Source of the DNA: Sphingomonas sp.
Lineage (GTDB): Bacteria; Pseudomonadota; Alphaproteobacteria; Sphingomonadales; Sphingomonadaceae
Assembly: GCA_025936675.1 (NCBI GenBank)
Contig: JAICSX010000062.1
Coordinates: 1 to 9,658, forward strand
Direction: 5' to 3'
Length of the DNA: 9,658 nucleotides
Of this stretch, positions 1 through 5,569 are shown piece by piece. Below the pieces are notes generated by a model that worked only from the letters and a program-made list of their open reading frames with translations, ran no database searches and was not told the DNA's origin. How positions within the stretch are numbered: the stretch's first letter is position 1; each line of letters opens with the position of its first letter. A program made the position numbers and the translations under genes.

Positions 1-279
1 CTCGATCAGCACCCCGCAGTCACCTGCTTGATCGAGCGCCTTGCGGAGGCTCCCGACCAGGCGGTTGAGGCTGTCGTCACCGACCTGCGCATTGCCCCAC
101 AAATGGTCGAACAACTCGCGGCGCGAAAGCACCTGGCCATGCCGCTCGACGAGTTGCACCAGCAACTGCATGACCAAAGGTTCGACGGCAGCCTCGCCGG
201 CGGGACCCGAAACGCGTCGACGAACCGGATCGATGGTCAGCCCGGCGACACGAAGAGGGAACGTCGCTGATGCGTTCAC
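1..279 (-). CDS. Winged-helix (OmpR/PhoB C-terminal type) transcriptional regulator, N-terminal part; runs off the left edge
   Basis: The minus strand reads open for 93 codons from a GTG at 279 to base 1 with no stop, so only the N-terminus is visible. The protein begins VNASATFPLRVAGLTIDP and continues into a winged-helix domain: a short beta start, a first helix around VMQLLVQLVE, the positioning helix segment VLSRRELFDHLW, and a recognition-helix segment DDSLNRLVGSLRKAL. This pattern is that of the Trans_reg_C family. No receiver domain precedes it, so it resembles CadC-type or sphingomonad wHTH regulators, which carry a sensor, TPR or beta-propeller part C-terminally; that part is outside the window. 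Start choice: AAAGGAG (294-288) lies 8 bases before GTG 279, and upstream ATGs (322, 319) are out of frame. It is divergent from the PEP-CTERM gene at 397 and may act on the shared 117-base intergenic region (inference). Confidence 0.85.
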   Translation of the reverse strand, partial: MNASATFPLRVAGLTIDPVRRRVSGPAGEAAVEPLVMQLLVQLVERHGQVLSRRELFDHLWGNAQVGDDSLNRLVGSLRKALDQAGDCGVLIE

Positions 280-322
280 CAACTCCTCTCCTTTGATCGG
301 CAGATCATCGGCTGCTCATCAT

Positions 323-341
323 GGTCGAATCCTCCTCGACC
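323..341. promoter_or_regulatory. Possible operator: inverted repeat GGTCGA-N7-TCGACC in a divergent intergenic region
   Basis: The 117-base gap between the leftward regulator and the rightward PEP-CTERM gene contains a perfect 6-bp inverted repeat, GGTCGA (323-328) and TCGACC (336-341), separated by 7 bases. A second palindrome, CGTCCG-T-CGGACG, occupies 364-376, just ahead of the PEP-CTERM ribosome-binding site. A dyad next to a regulator gene is a reasonable candidate for its own binding site, but short GC-rich dyads arise by chance. I could not define a convincing -35/-10 pair here. Confidence 0.25.
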
Positions 342-396
342 GCCAAGTCCTACCTCGCAGCCGCGTCCGTCGGACGGGCATCAAAGGAGGAAGACA

Positions 397-990
397 ATGC
401 GTAAACTCGTTCGGACCGTTGTTCCCTGCGTCTTGCTGATGGCCGCGATGCCCGCGCACGCGGACGAGCTGCACTTCACCGGAAGCGTGACCGGTTCAAG
501 CTTTCTTCTCGGCCCGGCACCGCCGGAATGCGGGTCATTGCCCTACCAGACGTCGATCGACCCTGCCACCACCGACGGCCATTCGAACCTCGGCGACTTC
601 CACCTGAAGACGCTTACCTGCATCGCACTCGGTGGCGGCACTTCGTTCGGCACCTTCATCATCGATTTCTTCGATATCGGCGACCAGTTCAGCGGGTCGT
701 TCGACGGCGGCTCGACGCCTACATCCACGCCGTTCGTGAGCGACACCGACTGGCTGTTCACCATCCTTGGCGGCACCGGGCGCTTCGAGGGCGCGTCGGG
801 CACGTTCGAGGGGATCGGCACTGCCGATGCAACGACGAGGCCGACGCACGTGGCGATCAACTTCGACGGCACCATCAACGCGCCCGCGGTGCCGGAACCC
901 GGGACCTGGCTCCTGATGCTCCTCGGCTTCGCCGGAATTGGCTTTATCGCGAGGCGCAGCCCCCAGTCTCATCTCCCGCAAGTCGCCTGA
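397..990 (+). CDS. Secreted PEP-CTERM (PEPxxWA-type) sorting-signal protein
   Basis: This 197-residue protein has a Sec signal peptide (MRKLVRTVVPCVLLMAAMPAHA, cleavage likely after residue 22, A-H-A). The mature region of about 140 residues is rich in Gly, Thr, Asp and Phe, and the C-terminal sorting signal has the core VPEPGTWLLMLLGFAGIGF followed by Ala-Arg-Arg (about residues 165-187). In known systems such tails are processed by an exosortase at the inner membrane and the protein goes to the surface or exopolysaccharide; no exosortase gene is in this window. Residues 123-142 contain a GGTGRFEGASGTFEG motif of the kind seen in many small secreted beta-barrel-like proteins. Two Cys (45 and 75) lie in the mature region. 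AAAGGAGG (383-390) sits 6 bases before ATG 397, a strong site. The specific function is unknown. Confidence 0.9.
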   Translation: MRKLVRTVVPCVLLMAAMPAHADELHFTGSVTGSSFLLGPAPPECGSLPYQTSIDPATTDGHSNLGDFHLKTLTCIALGGGTSFGTFIIDFFDIGDQFSGSFDGGSTPTSTPFVSDTDWLFTILGGTGRFEGASGTFEGIGTADATTRPTHVAINFDGTINAPAVPEPGTWLLMLLGFAGIGFIARRSPQSHLPQVA

Positions 991-999
991 GATCCGCCA

Positions 1000-1029
1000 G
1001 CCGGCAGTCGACTAGGTTCAACTGCCGGC
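1000..1029 (+). terminator. Stem-loop after the first PEP-CTERM gene, probable terminator
   Basis: GCCGGCAGT (1000-1008) and ACTGCCGGC (1021-1029) form a perfect 9-bp stem with a 12-base loop, starting 10 bases after the PEP-CTERM stop codon. The run after the stem (ATGTTTCGG) has only a weak T stretch, so intrinsic termination may be inefficient. It could instead protect the 3' end of the transcript. Confidence 0.55.
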
Positions 1030-1095
1030 ATGTTTCGGCCCGGTTTCCGGCGGGGGGTCAGGCGTGCTGCAATGCCGTTTGAAGCTAAATCCGCG

Positions 1096-1123
1096 TTGCT
1101 AAAGGAAATTGCGCGAATACTAT
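1096..1123 (+). promoter_or_regulatory. Candidate sigma-70 promoter for the DUF3857/TPR gene
   Basis: TTGCTA (1096-1101), a 16-base spacer and TACTAT (1118-1123) form a fair housekeeping-type promoter. The putative -10 element overlaps the ATG at 1122. If the promoter is real, transcription starts near 1130, which excludes that ATG and favours the GTG at 1149. The match is imperfect in both hexamers and is not proven. Confidence 0.3.
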
Positions 1124-1148
1124 GCGCCCCGCCGAGAGGGGGTGTGTC

Positions 1149-2126
1149 GTGCGTAATATTCGAATCCTGTTGCTGGCCGGCGCAGCTCTTTCGGCGCAGC
1201 CGGCCTTCGCCGCTGACGCGCTGAAATTCGGCGCTCCGCCCGCTTGGGTCCACCCCCAGGCGATTCCCGCTTCGAAGCCGAGCCAGGCGCCGGTTTCGCT
1301 GCTGCTCAATGACGAGCAGACCGCGTTAGAGCGAGGCAAGGTCACCACCTATACAGAAGCCGCGATCAAGATCGAGAATGCGCAGGGCCTCGGAGCCGGC
1401 AATGTCGCCCTGGTGTGGCAACCGTCGACGGATACCCTCACCGTCAACAAGCTGCAGATCCGCCGCGGCGACAAGATCATCGACGTGCTTGCCAGCGGAC
1501 AGACGTTCACGACCCTCCGCCGCGAGACCAATCTCGACGCCGCAACGATGGACGGCACGCTTACCGCGACGCTCCAGCCCGAAGGCCTGCAGGTCGGCGA
1601 CATCATCGATCTCGCGACGACGACCGAGCGCAGCGACCCGGTACTGAAAGGCCATGTGGAAACGATGTTCGGCGCGTGGGATGGATTGCCCATCGAGTCC
1701 GCTCATGCAGCGATCAGCTGGCCGAGCGACATTCACCTGCAAATCCGCGAAACTCCGAACCTGCCTGCCGCGAAGCGAACGTCGGCAAACGGAATCGAGC
1801 ACCTCGAGTTGTCGGTCGAGAACGTCCAGCCCTTGATCCCGCCAAAGGGAGCGCCCGAGCGGTTCCAAATCGGCCGGCTCGCCGAGGCGACCGATTATCA
1901 ATCCTGGTCCGACATAGCCTCGCTGTTCGAGCCGCTGTTCAAGGACGCGTCGGCGATTCCGGCATCGGGGCCTCTGCACGACGAGGTCGAGAAGATCCGC
2001 GTCGCCACGACCGACCCGAAGAAGCGCGCGGAACAAGCGCTTAGTCTCGTCCAGGACCGCGTCCGATACGTTGCCCTGCTGATGGGCCAGGGGGGCTACG
2101 TTCCGGCCACAGCGGAGACCACCTGA
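1149..2126 (+). CDS. 5' part of the interrupted gene: signal peptide plus DUF3857 domain
   Basis: This open segment ends at the premature TGA. From GTG 1149 it encodes a signal peptide (MRNIRILLLAGAALSAQPAFA, cleavage after A-F-A), a proline-rich linker and a DUF3857-like domain. The domain carries the typical opening TYTEAAIKIENAQGLG, a KLQIRRGDKIIDVL strand pair, and LQPEGLQVGDIIDLATT. It closes with the helix leading into the transglutaminase core (EQALSLVQDRVRYVALLMG, then GGYVP). The GAGAGGGGG purine run (1134-1142) is well placed for GTG 1149. An in-frame ATG at 1122 would add nine residues, but its only purine run (AAAGGA, 1101-1106) is 15 bases away. If translated alone, it would be an exported domain of about 325 residues without a catalytic centre. 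Confidence 0.75.
   Translation: MRNIRILLLAGAALSAQPAFAADALKFGAPPAWVHPQAIPASKPSQAPVSLLLNDEQTALERGKVTTYTEAAIKIENAQGLGAGNVALVWQPSTDTLTVNKLQIRRGDKIIDVLASGQTFTTLRRETNLDAATMDGTLTATLQPEGLQVGDIIDLATTTERSDPVLKGHVETMFGAWDGLPIESAHAAISWPSDIHLQIRETPNLPAAKRTSANGIEHLELSVENVQPLIPPKGAPERFQIGRLAEATDYQSWSDIASLFEPLFKDASAIPASGPLHDEVEKIRVATTDPKKRAEQALSLVQDRVRYVALLMGQGGYVPATAETT
2124..2126 (+). other. In-frame TGA replacing a conserved Trp codon
   Basis: The codon series around it is ACC TGA TCG CGC CGC TTC GGC GAC TGC AAG, reading Thr-stop-Ser-Arg-Arg-Phe-Gly-Asp-Cys-Lys. Reading TGA as Trp restores the expected family motif. This is codon 326 counted from GTG 1149. Confidence 0.9.
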
Positions 2127-2207
2127 TCGCGCCGCTTCGGCGACTGCAAGGCCAAGACCGCGCTTCTGCTCGGAATCCTTCATTCGCTCAGGATCGAAGC
2201 AGAGCCG

Positions 2208-4724
2208 GTGCTCGCCCAGGTGAAGCTCGGTGACATGATTGCCGACCGCCTGCCGATGGTCGGATTGTTCAACCACGTGCTGGTGCGCGCCCACATCGGG
2301 GGCAAGGACTACTGGCTCGACGGCACAAGGGCCGGAGACACCGACCTCGATTCGATCGAGGTGCCGGACTTCGGCTGGGGCCTGCCGCTGGTCCAGCATG
2401 CCGCGCTGGTGAAGATGGCTCCGGCGGCACTCACTAGCCCGAATCTTGAACGGCACATCGCCATCGATGCAAGCGGCGGAATATTCACGCCCGCAACCAT
2501 CACCATCGACGAACTCCGCCGCGGCGATACCGCCATCGCCTACAATATTGCCTATTCGGCGCTCTCCGCCGACCAGCGCGACCAGGCGCTGCGCCAAGAG
2601 GCGAATGGCTATTTCGACAACTTCACCGTCGCCGATTCCTCGCTTCAGTTCGACAAGGACAAGCGCGAGTTGCGGCTGACGATCAAGGGAACTGCGAAGC
2701 TAAATTGGAAGGACGGCTGGTTCGACGTCCCGACTTCCTCGATCGCGTTCGATCCCGACTTCGATCGTCCCGCCGGTCCGCTTCACGACGCTCCCTGGGC
2801 GGTCGATTACCACACGTTCGACAAGGACCAGGCGGTCATAAAGCTGCCGTCGGGATTTGCAGCGCAGCAGAAGCTCAGCCCGCCGGTCCACGAGACACTC
2901 GCGGGCATTGAGTACACTCGTGCCGAAAGCGTGAAGGGCGACGTGCTGACGGTCGACTCGAGCGCGCGCGGAGTCTCGGCCGAGGTTCCCTACAAGGAGG
3001 CGCTCGCAGCTGCATCACGACTGAAATCGCTCAGCGAGGATGACATCTACCTCAGCAGCCACAAGAATTATCGACCGACGAAAGAGGATATTCCTGCCCT
3101 CGCTGAAGCGGCTCCGCAATCTGCCGATGACTACATCGACCGCGGCAACATGTACTTGATGGCTGGGAAATATGATCTGGCGATTACCGATTACTCGGCG
3201 GCGCTTAAGATCGATCCACAACAAATTTGGGCGCTGGCCGACCGCGGCATCGCGCATGTCTGGAAGCGAGAGTTTGACGAGGCTGAAAAAGATCTCGGCG
3301 CAGCTGAAGCGCGAGATCCCGGCAACGTGGTCGTTCTCCGCGCCCGCGCTCTGATGGCCGAGTTCAAGGGCGACTGGAAATCCGCCGTAGCCCTTTATGC
3401 GAAATCGCTTCAATCCGACCCTGGCAATTCCTTCGCTTGGGAACACAAAGCCTCCTCCGAAATACAGCTTGGAATGTTCGATCAAGCTTTGACCGACATC
3501 GATCGCGGGCTTGCCGATGATGCGAATTCTCTGGCTCTGCACAGCTTGCGCGCACAGATCTTCGTTTCGCAGCACAAGAAGGACGATGCGCTTGGAGAGG
3601 TCGCGCTGCTTGAGAAATTGCAACCACTGAACGGAGCCACGGGGGCGTACATTGGCTCGATCTATCAACAGCTCGGAATGCCCGACCGCGCCAAGGCAAT
3701 GTTCCAGCAGGCGATCACGCTCAGCCCGACCGACGATCCGAAGTCGCTCGGCCGCAAGGCCGCGCTCGAATATCAGACCGGCAAGAAGGATGAAGCCCTC
3801 ACCGATTCCGCCAAGGCGCTGGCGCTCGATCCTCACCTCCCGGACCTTCGAGTCCTGCGCGCCAACATCCTCTACTTGCGGGGAGACAAAGAGGCGGTGG
3901 CGCAGGAAGCCGTCGCGCTGACCAAAGACAATCCCGACTCCGACTACGCGTTCGTCGGCGCCGCCAAGATCTACGCGCGCCTCGGAATGAACGATGACGC
4001 GTTCAAAGCCTTCGATCGGGCGATCGCGATCAGCCCCAAGGCCTATATCTACGTCAATCGCGAGCAGATCCGGCCGAAGACCGACTTCAAGGCTCGGTTG
4101 GCCGACCTGGACGCGGCGTTGAAGCTCGAGCCGAACAATTTCCAGGCGCTTTATGAGAAGAGCCTCGTGCTTCGAGACAGCGGCGATTATGCAGGGGCGT
4201 TGGCTGCTTTGGACGCGATCGATTCAGGCAACCAACCGCAGCTGCGCACCCAGCGCGCGTTCCTCCTCTACAAGGCCGGGGAGACGGCCGAGGCCACCAA
4301 GTTGTTCGAAACGATCCGCGCGAGCACGACCGATCCGAACGAACTGAACAACCTCTGCTACGACAAGGCCACCGCCGGGATCATGCTGCAGTCGGCGCTT
4401 CAGGATTGCATCCAGGCGCTCAAGCTTAGCCCCGACAATCCCGGTTTCGAAGACAGCCTCGGAATGGTCTATCTGAAGCTCGGCAAGCTCGACGACGCGA
4501 TCGCCACCTACACCAAGGTGCTTGCCACGACTCCGTTCCCCGCCTCTTTCCTCGGACGAGCATTCGCTTATCAGCGCAAAGGGAATTTGGCCGCGGCGCA
4601 GAAGGACCGCGCCGAGGCCAACCGCCGCATGCCGGGAATCGCGGCCGAGTTCGCGCAATACGGGCTGAAGTTCGACGATTCCGCGTCGAAAAAGCCGGAA
4701 ATCGTCTCGGTTACCAAGAACTGA
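2208..4724 (+). CDS. 3' part of the interrupted gene: transglutaminase-like remnant plus about twelve TPRs
   Basis: This is the same frame as the preceding segment, downstream of the TGA. The first usable in-frame start is a GTG at 2208 (838 residues), but it has no clear ribosome-binding site, lies after the catalytic Cys codon, and would give a protein without a signal peptide. Independent expression is therefore doubtful. Residues 20-40 hold the His (FNHVLVRAH) and Asp (YWLDGT) of the Cys-His-Asp set. Residues about 45-300 are a beta-rich region, and about 305-810 hold TPR units such as ADDYIDRGNMYLMAGKYDLA, AWEHKASSEIQLGMFDQAL and EDSLGMVYLKLGKLDDAI. TPR arrays usually mediate protein contacts. 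The gene converges with the HTH gene that ends at 4807. Confidence 0.75.
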   Translation: MLAQVKLGDMIADRLPMVGLFNHVLVRAHIGGKDYWLDGTRAGDTDLDSIEVPDFGWGLPLVQHAALVKMAPAALTSPNLERHIAIDASGGIFTPATITIDELRRGDTAIAYNIAYSALSADQRDQALRQEANGYFDNFTVADSSLQFDKDKRELRLTIKGTAKLNWKDGWFDVPTSSIAFDPDFDRPAGPLHDAPWAVDYHTFDKDQAVIKLPSGFAAQQKLSPPVHETLAGIEYTRAESVKGDVLTVDSSARGVSAEVPYKEALAAASRLKSLSEDDIYLSSHKNYRPTKEDIPALAEAAPQSADDYIDRGNMYLMAGKYDLAITDYSAALKIDPQQIWALADRGIAHVWKREFDEAEKDLGAAEARDPGNVVVLRARALMAEFKGDWKSAVALYAKSLQSDPGNSFAWEHKASSEIQLGMFDQALTDIDRGLADDANSLALHSLRAQIFVSQHKKDDALGEVALLEKLQPLNGATGAYIGSIYQQLGMPDRAKAMFQQAITLSPTDDPKSLGRKAALEYQTGKKDEALTDSAKALALDPHLPDLRVLRANILYLRGDKEAVAQEAVALTKDNPDSDYAFVGAAKIYARLGMNDDAFKAFDRAIAISPKAYIYVNREQIRPKTDFKARLADLDAALKLEPNNFQALYEKSLVLRDSGDYAGALAALDAIDSGNQPQLRTQRAFLLYKAGETAEATKLFETIRASTTDPNELNNLCYDKATAGIMLQSALQDCIQALKLSPDNPGFEDSLGMVYLKLGKLDDAIATYTKVLATTPFPASFLGRAFAYQRKGNLAAAQKDRAEANRRMPGIAAEFAQYGLKFDDSASKKPEIVSVTKN

Positions 4725-4751
4725 CGCCCCCGCCCGCAGACGGCGAACAGG

Positions 4752-4801
4752 CTTAAGTTCACTAAGTTCACGGAGAGCAGCGCTTTTGCAGTGAACTTAA
4801 G
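4752..4801. repeat. 12-bp inverted repeat with internal tandem AAGTTCAC, between convergent genes
   Basis: CTTAAGTTCACT (4752-4763) and AGTGAACTTAAG (4790-4801) are exact reverse complements, 26 bases apart. The left arm is also part of a direct repeat: AAGTTCAC at 4755-4762 and again at 4764-4771. It lies 5 bases beyond the stop codon of the HTH gene and 27 bases beyond that of the TPR gene. It could be a bidirectional hairpin for the two convergent transcripts, but there is no T tract on either side. It could equally be a protein-binding site or an interspersed repeat that accompanies the HTH gene. Confidence 0.7.
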
Positions 4802-4806
4802 GCCCG

Positions 4807-5478
4807 CTAGAGCATCCGCACCCGCGGCTGCGGGCGCATCGCCTTCGCTTTGTCGAGCATGCGCTGCAGTTCTTCGTCATACGCGCGCTGCGCCTCCTCC
4901 TCGCGCCGCTTCTTCTCGGCCCGCTCCTCGTCAGCGGCCTTGAGCTCCATCTTGTAGACATGTCGCCGGAGCGCGCCCTGGCGATACCAGTCGATCTCCC
5001 GGTTGCGCCCGGCGAGCAGTGCGATCGCCAGCCGGTCGCTGCGCCGGTGCTCGACGCGGACCAGCCGCCCCTTGCGGTACACCGGGACCAAGGCTCCGTT
5101 GAGCGCGCGGTCGAGCGAATACTCGCGCAGGCGGCGCAGCCCTTGCTCCCACGCCTTGTCCCAGGCGAGCGCGAAGCTCTCCGCCCCCTCGGCGTCGAGC
5201 AGGCGGTAGACGCTGCTGGCGCTCAACCCGACCGCGCGCGCGGAGGCCGCGACCGAGCCGGTGAGCTGAAGGCAGGCGATGAAGTCGCGCTGCGCCTGCT
5301 CCGACCAGCCCCCGCGGCGCTTCCTGAGGCGCGTGACGGGCGTGAAGTCGATCGGCTCGGGCGGGTCCACGTCCTGCGCGATCGCGGGGGACGCTAGCAG
5401 CTCGGCGGCGGTGAGCGTGACTGGAAAGCGCGCGGCGAGCGAGTTGGCGATGGTGCTGCGCTTTGAAGTGCGGGTCAA
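4807..5478 (-). CDS. Helix-turn-helix (terminase small subunit-like) protein with C-terminal coiled coil, function unknown
   Basis: The frame is open from a TTG at 5499 (230 residues). I prefer the TTG at 5478 (223 residues) because GGAGG (5489-5485) lies 6 bases before it. Numbered on the 230-residue version, residues 1-45 are an Ala/Leu-rich extension, and 46-60 the segment DPPEPIDFTPVTRLR. An HTH-like unit follows (about 64-101: GGWSEQAQRDFIACLQ, TGSVAASARAVGLSASSVY), then AWDKAWEQGLRRLREYSLDRALNG split over 112-135. A long charged Glu/Lys/Arg coiled coil occupies 184-222. The layout resembles small DNA-packaging or transposon-associated HTH proteins, and I recall similar proteins being numerous in sphingomonad genomes, so it may belong to a dispersed family. 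It follows the TIR gene on the same strand by about 91 bases. No catalytic residues are recognised. The true start is uncertain because no ATG is available. Confidence 0.75.
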   Translation of the reverse strand: MTRTSKRSTIANSLAARFPVTLTAAELLASPAIAQDVDPPEPIDFTPVTRLRKRRGGWSEQAQRDFIACLQLTGSVAASARAVGLSASSVYRLLDAEGAESFALAWDKAWEQGLRRLREYSLDRALNGALVPVYRKGRLVRVEHRRSDRLAIALLAGRNREIDWYRQGALRRHVYKMELKAADEERAEKKRREEEAQRAYDEELQRMLDKAKAMRPQPRVRML

Positions 5479-5569
5479 AAATGGCCTCCGCTGGAACAAG
5501 GAGGCGGTTCAGATATGTCAGCCACCCACCTGTAGGACAGCACTTTTCGGAACGAGCTCGGGATCGCGT

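Larger units (their letters stand above)
1149..4724 (+). pseudogene. DUF3857 / transglutaminase-like / TPR exported protein, full-length frame interrupted by one in-frame TGA
   Basis: From the GTG at 1149 a single frame runs to the TAA-less stop TGA at 4722-4724 (about 1190 residues) with one interruption, the TGA at 2124-2126. Domain order is signal peptide, DUF3857 beta domain, transglutaminase-like core, a beta-rich linker, then about twelve TPR units. The stop falls in the stretch YVPATAETT-stop-SRRFGDCKAK. In DUF3857-linked transglutaminase-like proteins this is the conserved Tyr-x-Pro...Trp...Tyr/Phe-Gly-Asp-Cys-Lys segment, so TGA replaces a Trp codon (TGG to TGA, one change). Catalytic residues lie after it: Cys (2145-2147), His in FNHVLV (2274-2276) and Asp in YWLDGT (2319-2321). 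The frame stays clean for over 860 codons downstream, so the lesion is recent, suppressed, or a base-call error. Without read-through the product lacks the whole catalytic and TPR part. Confidence 0.85.

Noticed and set aside
28..439. Two overlapping plus-strand open frames at the left edge
   Set aside because: They are antisense shadows of the winged-helix regulator, which has clear homology and a good ribosome-binding site.
1122..1148. ATG at 1122 as the start of the DUF3857/TPR gene
   Set aside because: It has no well-spaced ribosome-binding site and may overlap a -10 element, while GTG 1149 has a purine run at proper spacing and opens a clean signal peptide. It is not excluded.
2124..2147. 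Selenocysteine insertion at the TGA, with a small CGCCG-CTT-CGGCG hairpin 3 bases downstream
   Set aside because: The family has Trp, not Cys or Sec, at this position, the real catalytic Cys is a separate TGC at 2145-2147, and the hairpin is too short and too close to be a typical bacterial SECIS.
1326..2597. 423-codon open frame on the minus strand
   Set aside because: It is antisense to the DUF3857/TPR gene, has Arg/Gly-rich composition and matches no family; it is a by-product of GC-rich codon bias.
4752..4801. Calling the inverted repeat an intrinsic terminator
   Set aside because: The arms are AT-rich, the loop is 26 bases and there is no T tract on either strand.
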